Assembly (NCBI GenBank): GCA_947623455.1
Contig: OX392540.1
Location: 9,193,432 to 9,257,431, forward strand
Length of the DNA stretch: 64,000 nucleotides
Source: Mimachlamys varia
Taxonomy: Eukaryota > Mollusca > Bivalvia > Pectinida > Pectinidae
Reading direction: 5' to 3'
Shown here one piece after another: positions 45,301 to 57,612 of this stretch (the first letter of the stretch is position 1; each line of letters begins with the position of its first letter). Made by a program: the position numbers and the translations under genes. Below the pieces are notes generated by a model. That model had not been told where the DNA came from, did no database searches, and saw only the letters and a list, made by a program, of their open reading frames with translations.

Positions 45301-47343
45301 TCCTGTATTCAGAGTTTCCCTCCTGTCCTGTTTACACGAACACATTAAGTCTGCCAGTCCTGTATTCAGAGTTTCCCTCCTGTCCTGTATTCAGAGTTTC
45401 CCTCCTGTCCTGTTTACAGGAACACATGAAGTCTGCCAGTCCTGTATTCAGAGCTTCCCTCCTGTCCTGTTTAAATGAACACATGAAGTCTGCTTGTCCT
45501 GTATTCAGAGTTTCCCTCCTGTACTGTATTCAGAGTTTCCCTCCTTTCCTGTTTATATGATCACATGAAGTCTGCCTGTCCTGTATTCAGAGTTTCCCTC
45601 TTGTTCTGTTTACATGAACACATGAAGTCTGCCAGTCCTGTATTCAGTGTTTCCCTCCTGTCCTGTTTACATGAACACATGGAGTCTGCCTGTCCTGTAT
45701 TCAAAGTTTCCCTCCTGTTCTGTTGACATGAACACATGAAGTCTGCCAGTCCTGTATTCAGCGTTTCCCTCTTGTCTTGTTTACATGAACACATGTAGTC
45801 TGCCTGTCCTGTATTCAGAGTTTCCCTTCTTTCCTGTATTCAGAGTTTCCCTCCTTTCCTGTTTACATGAAAACATGAAGTCTGTCTGTCCTGTATTCAG
45901 AGTTTCCCTCCTTTCCTGTTTACATGAACACATGGAGTCTGCCTGTCCTGTATTCAGAGTTTTCCTCCTGTCTTGTATTCAGAGTTTCCCTCCTGTCCTG
46001 TTTAGACGAACACATTAAGTCTGCCAGTCCTGTATTCAGAGTTTCCCTCCTGTCTTGTATTTAGAGTTTCCCTCCTGTCCTGTTAACACGAACACATAAA
46101 GTCTCTCAGTCCTGTATACAGAGTTTCCATTCTTTCCTGTATTCAGAGTTTCCCTCCTGTCCTGTTTACATGAACACATGAAGTCTGTCTGTCCTGTATT
46201 CAGAGTTTCCTTCCTGTCCTGTTGACACGAACACATTAAGTCTCCCAGTCCTGTATTCAAAGTTTACCTCCTGTCCTGTATTCATAATTTCCCTCCTGTC
46301 CTGTTTACATGAACAAATGAAGTCTGCCAGTCCTGTATTCCAAGTTTCCGTCCTGTCCTGTATTCAGAGTTTCCCTCCTGTCCTGTTTACACGAACACAT
46401 TAAGTCTGCCAGTCCTGTATTCAGAGTTTCCCTCCTGTCCTGTATTCAGAGTTTCCCTCCTGTCCTGTTTACAGGAACACATGAAGTCTGCCAGTCCTGT
46501 ATTCAGAGCTTCCCTCCTGTCCTGTTTAAATGAACACATGAAGTCTGCTTGTCCTGTATTCAGAGTTTCCCTCCTGTACTGTATTCAGAGTTTCCCTCCT
46601 TTCCTGTTTATATGATCACATGAAGTCTGCCTGTCCTGTATTCAGAGTTTCCCTCTTGTTCTGTTTACATGAACACATGAAGTCTGCCAGTCCTGTATTC
46701 AGTGTTTCCCTCCTGTCCTGTTTACATGAACACATGGAGTCTGCCTGTCCTGTATTCAAAGTTTCCCTCCTGTTCTGTTGACATGAACACATGAAGTCTG
46801 CCAGTCCTGTATTCAGCGTTTCCCTCTTGTCTTGTTTACATGAACACATGTAGTCTGCCTGTCCTGTATTCAGAGTTTCCCTTCTTTCCTGTATTCAGAG
46901 TTTCCCTCCTTTCCTGTTTACATGAAAACATGAAGTCTGTCTGTTCTGTATTCAGAGTTTCCCTCCTGTTCTGTTTACATGAACACATGAAGTCTGCCTG
47001 TCCTGTATTCAAAGTTTCCCTCCTGTTCTGTTTACATGAACACGTGAAGTCTGCCAGTCCTGTATTCAGCGTTTCCCTCCTGTCTTGTTTACATGAACAC
47101 ATGTAGTCTGCCTGTCCTGTATTCAGAGTTTCCCTTCTTTCCTGTATTCAGAGTTTCCCTCCTTTCCTGTTTACATGAAAACATGAAGTCTGTCTGTTCT
47201 GTATTCAGAGTTTCCCTCTTGTCTTGTTTACATGAACACATGGAGTCTGCCTGTCCTGTATTCAGAGTTTCCCTCCTGTCTTGTATTCAGAGTTTCCCTC
47301 CTGTCCTGTTTAGACGAACACATTAAGTCTTCCAGTCCTGTAT
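42304..47343. repeat. Higher-order repeat 1 (5,040 bp, with an internal 1,055-bp duplication)
   Basis: Diagnostic variant monomers at 42304, 43108, 43861, 44542, 44981 and 45561 recur exactly 5,040 bp later (47344, 48148, 48901, 49582, 50021, 50601). Within it, the segment starting at 44981 recurs at 46036, a 1,055-bp tandem duplication that the next unit lacks. Confidence 0.85.
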
Positions 47344-50300
47344 TTAGAGTTTCCCTCCTGTCTTGTATTTAGAGTTTCCCTCCTGTCCTGTTAACACGAA
47401 CACATAAAGTCTCTCAGTCCTGTATACAGAGTTTCCATCCTGCCCTGTATTCAGAGTTTCCCTCCTGTCCTGTTTACATGAACACATGAAGTCTGTCTGT
47501 CCTGTATTCAGAGTTTCCTTCCTGTCCTGTTGACACGAACACATTAAGTCTCCCAGTCCTGTATTCAAAGTTTACCTCCTGTCCTGTATTCAGAATTTCC
47601 CTCCTGTCCTGTTTACATGAACAAATGAAGTCTGCCAGTCCTGTATTCCAAGTTTCCGTCCTGTCCTGTATTCAGAGTTTCCCTCCTGTCCTGTTTACAC
47701 GAACACATTCAGTCTGCCAGTCCTGTATTCAGAGTTTCCCTCCTGTCCTGTATTCAGAGTTTCCCTCCTGTCCTGTTTACAGGAACACATGAAGTCTGCC
47801 AGTCCTGTATTCAGAATTTCCCTCCTGTCCTGTTTAAATGAACACATGAAGTCTGCTTGTCCTGTATTCAGAGTTTCCCTCCTGTACTGTATTCAGAGTT
47901 TCCCTCCTTTCCTGTTTATATGATCACATGAAGTCTGCCTGTCCTGTATTCAGAGTTTCCCTCTTGTTCTGTTTACATGAACACATGAAGTCTGCCAGTC
48001 CTGTATTCAGTGTTTCCCTCCTGTCCTGTTTACATGAACACATGGAGTCTGCCTGTCCTGTATTCAAAGTTTCCCTCCTATTCTGTTGACATGAACACAT
48101 GAGGTCTGCCAGTCCTGTATTCAGCGTTTCCCTCTTGTCTTGTTTACATGAACACATGTAGTCTGCCTGTCCTGTATTCAGAGTTTCCCTTCTTTCCTGT
48201 ATTCAGAGTTTACCTCCTTTCCTGTTTACATGAAAACATGAAGTCTGTCTGTCCTGTATTCAGAGCTTACCTCCTGTTCTGTTTACATGAACACATGAAG
48301 TCTGCCTGTCCTGTATTCAAAGTTTCCCTCCTGTTCTGTTTACATGAACACATGAAGTCTGCCAGTCCTGTATCCAGAGTTTCCCTCCAGTCCTGTATTC
48401 AGACTTTCCCTCCTGTCTTGTTTACATGAACACATGAAGTCTGCCTGTCCTGTATTCAGAGTTTCTCTTCTTTCCTGTATTCAGAGTTTCCCTCCTTTCC
48501 TGTTTACATGAAAACATGAAGTCTGTCTGTCCTGTATTCAGAGTTTCCCTCCTGTTCTGTTTACATGAACACATGAAGTCTGCCTGTCCTGTATTCAAAG
48601 TTTCCCTCCAGTCCTGTATTCAGAGTTTCCCTCTTGTCTTGTTTACATGAACACATGGAGTCTGCCTGTCCTGTATTCAGAGTTTTCCTCCTGTCTTGTA
48701 TTCAGAGTTTCCCTCCTGTCCTGTTTAGACGAACACATTAAGTCTGCCAGTCCTGTATTCAGAGTTTCCCTCCTGTCTTGTATTTAGAGTTTCCCTCCTG
48801 TCCTGTTAACACGAACACATAAAGTCTCTCAGTCCTGTATACAGAGTTTCCATCCTGTCCTGTATTCAGAGTTTCCCTCCTGTCCTGTTTACATGAACAC
48901 ATGAAGTCTGCCAGTCCTGTATTCAAAGTTTCCGTCCTGTCCTGTATTCAGAGTTTCCCTCCTGTCCTGTTTAGACGAACACATGAAGTCTGCCAGTCCT
49001 GTATCCAGAGTTTCCCTCCAGTCCTGTATTCAGACTTTCCCTCTTGTCTTGTTTACATGAACACATGGAGTCTGCCTGTCCTGTATTCAGAGTTTTCCTC
49101 CTGTCTTGTATTCAGAGTTTCCCTCCTGTCCTGTTTAGACGAACACATTAAGTCTGCCAGTCCTGTATTCAGAGTTTCCCTCCTGTCTTGTATTTAGAGT
49201 TTCCCTCCTGTCCTGTTAACACGAACACATGAAGTCTCTCAGTCCTGTATACAGAGTTTCCATCCTGTCCTGTATTCAGAGTTTCCCTCCTGTCCTGTTT
49301 ACATGAACACATGAAGTCTGCCAGTCCTGTATTCAAAGTTTCCGTCCTGTCCTGTATTCAGAGTTTCCCTCCTGTCCTGTTTAGACGAACACATTAAGTC
49401 TGCCAGTCCTGTATTCAGAGTTTCCCTCCTGTCTTGTATTTAGAGTTTCCCTCCTGTCCTGTTAACACGAACACATAAAGTCTCTCAGTCCTGTATACAG
49501 AGTTTCCATTCTGTCCTGTATTCAGAGTTTCCCTTCTTTCCTGTATTCAGAGTTTACCTCCTTTCCTGTTTACATGAAAACATGAAGTCTGTCTGTCCTG
49601 TATTCAGAGTTTCCCTCCTGTTCTGTTTACATGAACACATGAAGTCTGCCTGTCCTGTATTCAAAGTTTCCCTCCTGTTCTGTTTACATGAACACATGAA
49701 GTCTGCCAGTCCTGTATCCAGAGTTTCCCTCCAGTCCTGTATTCAGACTTTCCCTCCTGTCTTGTTTACATGAACACATGAAGTCTGTCTGTCCTGTATT
49801 CAGAGTTTCTCTTCTTTCCTGTATTCAGAGTTTCCCTCCTTTCCTGTTTACATGAAAACATGAAGTCTGTCTGTCCTGTATTCAGAGTTTCCCTCCTTTC
49901 CTGTTTACATGAACACATGGAGTCTGCCTGTCCTGTATTCAGAGTTTTCCTCCTGTCTTGTATTCAGAGTTTCCCTCCTGTCCTGTTTAGACGAACACAT
50001 TAAGTCTGCCAGTCCTGTATTCAGAGTTTCCCTCCTGTCTTGTATTTAGAGTTTCCCTCCTGTCCTGTTAACACGAACACATAAAGTCTCTCAGTCCTGT
50101 ATACAGAGTTTCCATTCTTTCCTGTATTCAGAGTTTCCCTCCTGTCCTGTTTACATGAACACATGAAGTCTGTCTGTCCTGTATTCAGAGTTTCCTTCCT
50201 GTCCTGTTGACACGAACACATTAAGTCTCCCAGTCCTGTATTCAAAGTTTACCTCCTGTCCTGTATTCATAATTTCCCTCCTGTCCTGTTTACATGAACA

Positions 50301-51328
50301 AATGAAGTCTGCCAGTCCTGTATTCCAAGTTTCCGTCCTGTCCTGTATTCAGAGTTTCCCTCCTGTCCTGTTTACACGAACACATTAAGTCTGCCAGTCC
50401 TGTATTCAGAGTTTCCCTCCTGTCCTGTATTCAGAGTTTCCCTCCTGTCCTGTTTACAGGAACACATGAAGTATGCCAGTCCTGTATTCAGAGCTTCCCT
50501 CCTGTCCTGTTTAAATGAACACATGAAGTCTGCTTGTCCTGTATTCAGAGTTTCCCTCCTGTACTGTATTCAGAGTTTCCCTCCTTTCCTGTTTATATGA
50601 TCACATGAAGTCTGCCTGTCCTGTATTCAGAGTTTCCCTCTTGTTCTGTTTACATGAACACATGAAGTCTGCCAGTCCTGTATTCAGTGTTTCCCTCCTG
50701 TCCTGTTTACATGAACACATGGAGTCTGCCTGTCCTGTATTCAAAGTTTCCCTCCTGTTCTGTTGACATGAACACATGAAGTCTGCCAGTCCTGTATTCA
50801 GCGTTTCCCTCTTGTCTTGTTTACATGAACACATGTAGTCTGCCTGTCCTGTATTCAGAGTTTCCCTTCTTTCCTGTATTCAGAGTTTCCCTCCTTTCCT
50901 GTTTACATGAAAACATGAAGTCTGTCTGTTCTGTATTCAGAGTTTCCCTCCTGTTCTGTTTACATGAACACATGAAGTCTGCCTGTCCTGTATTCAAAGT
51001 TTCCCTCCTGTTCTGTTTACATGAACACGTGAAGTCTGCCAGTCCTGTATTCAGCGTTTCCCTCCTGTCTTGTTTACATGAACACATGTAGTCTGCCTGT
51101 CCTGTATTCAGAGTTTCCCTTCTTTCCTGTATTCAGAGTTTCCCTCCTTTCCTGTTTACATGAAAACATGAAGTCTGTCTGTTCTGTATTCAGAGTTTCC
51201 CTCTTGTCTTGTTTACATGAACACATGGAGTCTGCCTGTCCTGTATTCAGAGTTTCCCTCCTGTCTTGTATTCAGAGTTTCCCTCCTGTCCTGTTTAGAC
51301 GAACACATTAAGTCTTCCAGTCCTGTAT
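47344..51328. repeat. Higher-order repeat 2 (3,985 bp)
   Basis: Same order of variants as the previous unit, without the 1,055-bp duplication (5,040 minus 1,055 = 3,985). The landmark at 47344 recurs at 51329. Confidence 0.85.
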
Positions 51329-54300
51329 TTAGAGTTTCCCTCCTGTCTTGTATTTAGAGTTTCCCTCCTGTCCTGTTAACACGAACACATAAAGTCTCTC
51401 AGTCCTGTATACAGAGTTTCCATCCTGCCCTGTATTCAGAGTTTCCCTCCTGTCCTGTTTACATGAACACATGAAGTCTGTCTGTCCTGTATTCAGAGTT
51501 TCCTTCCTGTCCTGTTGACACGAACACATTAAGTCTCCCAGTCCTGTATTCAAAGTTTACCTCCTGTCCTGTATTCAGAATTTCCCTCCTGTCCTGTTTA
51601 CATGAACAAATGAAGTCTGCCAGTCCTGTATTCCAAGTTTCCGTCCTGTCCTGTATTCAGAGTTTCCCTCCTGTCCTGTTTACACGAACACATTCAGTCT
51701 GCCAGTCCTGTATTCAGAGTTTTCCTCCTGTCCTGTATTCAGAGTTTCCCTCCTGTCCTGTTTACAGGAACACATGAAGTCTGCCAGTCCTGTATTCAGA
51801 ATTTCCCTCCTGTCCTGTTTAAATGAACACATGAAGTCTGCTTGTCCTGTATTCAGAGTTTCCCTCCTGTACTGTATTCAGAGTTTCCCTCCTTTCCTGT
51901 TTATATGATCACATGAAGTCTGCCTGTCCTGTATTCAGAGTTTCCCTCTTGTTCTGTTTACATGAACACATGAAGTCTGCCAGTCCTGTATTCAGTGTTT
52001 CCCTCCTGTCCTGTTTACATGAACACATGGAGTCTGCCTGTCCTGTATTCAAAGTTTCCCTCCTATTCTGTTGACATGAACACATGAGGTCTGCCAGTCC
52101 TGTATTCAGCGTTTCCCTCTTGTCTTGTTTACATGAACACATGTAGTCTGCCTGTCCTGTATTCAGAGTTTCCCTTCTTTCCTGTATTCAGAGTTTACCT
52201 CCTTTCCTGTTTACATGAAAACATGAAGTCTGTCTGTCCTGTATTCAGAGCTTCCCTCCTGTTCTGTTTACATGAACACATGAAGTCTGCCTGTCCTGTA
52301 TTCAAAGTTTCCCTCCTGTTCTGTTTACATGAACACATGAAGTCTGCCAGTCCTGTATCCAGAGTTTCCCTCCAGTCCTGTATTCAGACTTTCCCTCCTG
52401 TCTTGTTTACATGAACACATGAAGTCTGCCTGTCCTGTATTCAGAGTTTCTCTTCTTTCCTGTATTCAGAGTTTCCCTCCTTTCCTGTTTACATGAAAAC
52501 ATGAAGTCTGTCTGTCCTGTATTCAGAGTTTCCCTCTTGTCTTGTTTACATGAACACATGGAGTCTGCCTGTCCTGTATTCAGAGTTTTCCTCCTGTCTT
52601 GTATTCAGAGTTTCCCTCCTGTCCTGTTTAGACGAACACATTAAGTCTGCCAGTCCTGTATTCAGAGTTTCCCTCCTGTCTTGTATTTAGAGTTTACCTC
52701 CTGTCCTGTTAACACGAACACATAAAGTCTCTCAGTCCTGTATACAGAGTTTCCATCCTGTCCTGTATTCAGAGTTTCCCTCCTGTCCTGTTTACATGAA
52801 CACATGAAGTCTGCCAGTCCTGTATTCAAAGTTTCCGTCCTGTCCTGTATTAAGAGTTTCCCTCCTGTCCTGTTTAGACGAACACATTAAGTCTGCCAGT
52901 CCTGTATTCAGAGTTTCCCTCCTGTCTTGTATTTAGAGTTTCCCTCCTGTCCTGTTAACACGAACACATAAAGTCTCTCAGTCCTGTATACAGAGTTTCC
53001 ATTCTGTCCTGTATTCAGAGTTTCCCTTCTTTCCTGTATTCAGAGTTTACCTCCTTTCCTGTTTACATGAAAACATGAAGTCTGTCTGTCCTGTATTCAG
53101 AGTTTCCCTCCTGTTCTGTTTACATGAACACATGAAGTCTGCCTGTCCTGTATTCAAAGTTTCCCTCCTGTTCTGTTTACACGAACACATGAAGTCTGCC
53201 AGTCCTGTATCCAGAGTTTCCCTCCAGTCCTGTATTCAGACTTTCCCTCCTGTCTTGTTTACATGAACACATGAAGTCTGCCTGTCCTGTATTCAGAGTT
53301 TCTCTTCTTTCCTGTATTCAGAGTTTCCCTCCTTTCCTGTTTACATGAAAACATGAAGTCTGTCTGTCCTGTATTCAGAGTTTCCCTCCTTTCCTGTTTA
53401 CATGAACACATGGAGTCTGCCTGTCCTGTATTCAGAGTTTTCCTCCTGTCTTGTATTCAGAGTTTCCCTCCTGTCCTGTTTAGACGAACACATTAAGTCT
53501 GCCAGTCCTGTATTCAGAGTTTCCCTCCTGTCTTGTATTTAGAGTTTCCCTCCTGTCCTGTTAACACGAACACATAAAGTCTCTCAGTCCTGTATACAGA
53601 GTTTCCATTCTTTCCTGTATTCAGAGTTTCCCTCCCGTCCTGTTTACATGAACACATGAAGTCTGTCTGTCCTGTATTCAGAGTTTCCTTCCTGTCCTGT
53701 TGACACGAACACATTAAGTCTCCCAGTCCTGTATTCAAAGTTTACCTCCTGTCCTGTATTCAGAATTTCCCTCCTGTCCTGTTTACATGAACAAATGAAG
53801 TCTGCCAGTCCTGTATTTCAAGTTTCCGTCCTGTCCTGTATTCAGAGTTTCCCTCCTGTCCTGTTTACAGGAACACATGAAGTCTGCCAGTCCTGTATTC
53901 AGAGCTTCCCTCCTGTCCTGTTTAAATGAACACATGAAGTCTGCTTGTCCTGTATTCAGAGTTTCCCTCCTGTACTGTATTCAGAGTTTCCCTCCTGTCC
54001 TGTTTACATGAACACATGGAGTCTGCCTGTCCTGTATTCAAAGTTTCCCTCCTGTTCTGTTGACATGAACACATGAAGTCTGCCAGTTCTGTATTCAGCG
54101 TTTCCCTCTTGTCTTGTTTACATGAACACATGTAGTCTGCCTGTCCTGTATTCAGAGTTTCCCTTCTTTCCTGTATTCAGAGTTTCCCTCCTTTCCTGTT
54201 TACATGAAAACATGAAGTCTGTCTGTTCTGTATTCAGAGTTTCCCTCCTGTTCTGTTTACATGAACACATGAAGTCTGCCTGTCCTGTATTCAAAGTTTC

Positions 54301-54625
54301 CCTCCTGTTCTGTTTACATGAACACGTGAAGTCTGCCAGTCCTGTATTCAGTGTTTCCCTCCTGTCTTGTTTACATGAACACATGTAGTCTGCCTGTCCT
54401 GTATTCAGAGTTTCCCTTCTTTCCTGTATTCAGAGTTTCCCTCCTTTCCTGTTTACATGAAAACATGAAGTCTGTCTGTTCTGTATTCAGAGTTTCCCTC
54501 TTGTCTTGTTTACATGAACACATGGAGTCTGCCTGTCCTGTATTCAGAGTTTCCCTCCTGTCTTGTATTCAGAGTTTCCCTCCTGTCCTGTTTAGACGAA
54601 CACATTAAGTCTGCCAGTCCTGTAT
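51329..54625. repeat. Higher-order repeat 3 (3,297 bp)
   Basis: The same landmark recurs at 54626. The unit is 688 bp shorter than the one before, which equals 2 x 57 + 7 x 82. Confidence 0.75.
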
Positions 54626-57612
54626 TCAGAGTTTCCCTCCTGTCTTGTATTTAGAGTTTCCCTCCTGTCCTGTTAACACGAACACATAAAGTCTATCAGT
54701 CCTGTATACAGAGTTTCCATCCTGTCCTGTATTCAGAGTTTCCCTCCTGTCCTGTTTACATGAACACATGAAGTCTGTCTGTCCTGTATTCAGAGTTTCC
54801 TTCCTGTCCTGTTGACACGAACACATTAAGTCTCCCAGTCCTGTATTCAAAGTTTACCTCCTGTCCTGTATTCAGAATTTCCCTCCTGTCCTGTTTACAT
54901 GAACAAATGAAGTCTGCCAGTCCTGTATTCCAAGTTTCCGTCCTGTCCTGTATTCAGAGTTTCCCTCCTGTCCTGTTTACACGAACACATTCAGTCTGCC
55001 AGTCCTGTATTCAGAGTTTCCCTCCTGTCCTGTATTCAGAGTTTCCCTCCTGTCCTGTTTACAGGAACACATGAAGTCTGCCAGTCCTGTATTCAGAGTT
55101 TCCCTCCTGTCCTGTTTAAATGAACACATGAAGTCTGCTTGTCCTGTATTCAGAGTTTCCCTCCTGTACTGTATTCAGAGTTTCCCTCCTTTCCTGTTTA
55201 TATGATCACATGAAGTCTGCCTGTCCTGTATTCAGAGTTTCCCTCTTGTCTTGTTTACATGAACACATGTAGTCTGCCTGTCCTGTATTCAGAGTTTCCC
55301 TTCTTTCCTGTATTCAGAGTTTACCTCCTTTCCTGTTTACATGAAAACATGAAGTCTGTCTGTCCTGTATTCAGAGTTTCCCTCCTGTTCTGTTTACATG
55401 AACACATGAAGTCTGCCTGTCCTGTATTCAAAGTTTCCCTCCTGTCTTGTTTACATGAACACATGAAGTCTGCCTGTCCTGTATTCAGTGTTTCTCTTCT
55501 TTCCTGTATTCAGAGTTTCCCTCCTTTCCTGTTTACATGAACACATGGAGTCTGCCTGTCCTGTATTCAGAGTTTCCCTCCTGTCTTGTATTCAGAGTTT
55601 CCCTCCTGTCCTGTTTAGACGAACACATTAAGTCTGCCAGTCCTGTATTCAGAGTTTCCCTCCTGTCTTGTATTTAGAGTTTCCCTCCTGTCCTGTTAAC
55701 ACGAACACATAAAGTCTCTCAGTCCTGTATACAGAGTTTCCATCCTGTCCTGTATTCAGAGTTTCCCTCCTGTCCTGTTTACATGAACACATGAAGTCTG
55801 CCAGTCCTGTATTCAAAGTTTCCGTCCTGTCCTGTATTCAGAGTTTCCCTCCTGTCCTGTTTAGACGAACACATTAAGTCTGCCAGTCCTGTATTCAGAG
55901 TTTCCCTCCTGTCTTGTATTTAGAGTTTCCCTCCTGTCCTGTTAACACGAACACATAAAGTCTCTCAGTCCTGTATACAGAGTTTCCATTCTGTCCTGTA
56001 TTCAGAGTTTCCCTTCTTTCCTGTATTCAGAGTTTACCTCCTTTCCTGTTTACATGAAAACATGAAGTCTGTCTGTCCTGTATTCAGAGTTTCCCTCCTG
56101 TTCTGTTTACATGAAAACATGAAGTCTGCCTGTCCTGTATTCAAAGTTTCCCTCCTGTTCTGTTTACATGAACACATGAAGTCTGCCAGTCCTGTATCCA
56201 GAGTTTCCCTCCAGTCCTGTATTCAGACTTTCCCTCCTGTCTTGTTTACATGAACACATGAAGTCTGCCTGTCCTGTATTCAGAGTTTCTCTTCTTTCCT
56301 GTATTCAGAGTTTCCCTCCTTTCCTGTTTACATGAAAACATGAAGTCTGTCTGTCCTGTATTCAGAGTTTCCCTCCTTTCCTGTTTACATGAACACATGG
56401 AGTCTGCCTGTCCTGTATTCAGAGTTTTCCTCCTGTCTTGTATTCAGAGTTTCCCTCCTGTCCTGTTTAGACGAACACATTAAGTCTGCCAGTCCTGTAT
56501 TCAGAGTTTCCCTCCTGTCTTGTATTTAGAGTTTCCCTCCTGTCCTGTTAACACGAACACATAAAGTCTCTCAGTCCTGTATACAGAGTTTCCATTCTTT
56601 CCTGTATTCAGAGTTTCCCTCCCGTCCTGTTTACATGAACACATGAAGTCTGTCTGTCCTGTATTCAGAGTTTCCTTCCTGTCCTGTTGACACGAACACA
56701 TTAAGTCTCCCAGTCCTGTATTCAAAGTTTACCTCCTGTCCTGTATTCAGAATTTCCCTCCTGTCCTGTTTACATGAACAAATGAAGTCTGCCAGTCCTG
56801 TATTTCAAGTTTCCGTCCTGTCCTGTATTCAGAGTTTCCCTCCTGTCCTGTTTACAGGAACACATGAAGTCTGCCAGTCCTGTATTCAGAGCTTCCCTCC
56901 TGTCCTGTTTAAATGAACACATGAAGTCTGCTTGTCCTGTATTCAGAGTTTCCCTCCTGTACTGTATTCAGAGTTTCCCTCCTGTCCTGTTTACATGAAC
57001 ACATGGAGTCTGCCTGTCCTGTATTCAAAGTTTCCCTCCTGTTCTGTTGACATGAACACATGAAGTCTGCCAGTCCTGTATTCAGCGTTTCCCTCTTGTC
57101 TTGTTTACATGAACACATGTAGTCTGCCTGTCCTGTATTCAGAGTTTCCCTTCTTTCCTGTATTCAGAGTTTCCCTCCTTTCCTGTTTACATGAAAACAT
57201 GAAGTCTGTCTGTTCTGTATTCAGAGTTTCCCTCCTGTTCTGTTTACATGAACACATGAAGTCTGCCTGTCCTGTATTCAAAGTTTCCCTCCTGTTCTGT
57301 TTACATGAACACGTGAAGTCTGCCAGTCCTGTATTCAGTGTTTCCCTCCTGTCTTGTTTACATGAACACATGTAGTCTGCCTGTCCTGTATTCAGAGTTT
57401 CCCTTCTTTCCTGTATTCAGAGTTTCCCTCCTTTCCTGTTTACATGAAAACATGAAGTCTGTCTGTTCTGTATTCAGAGTTTCCCTCTTGTCTTGTTTAC
57501 ATGAACACATGGAGTCTGCCTGTCCTGTATTCAGAGTTTCCCTCCTGTCTTGTATTCAGAGTTTCCCTCCTGTCCTGTTTAGACGAACACATTAAGTCTG
57601 CCAGTCCTGTAT
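54626..57612. repeat. Higher-order repeat 4 (2,987 bp)
   Basis: Landmark to landmark is 2,987 bp. Local landmarks at 53075, 54122 and 55259 recur at 56062, 57109 and 58246, all with the same 2,987-bp offset. Confidence 0.85.
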
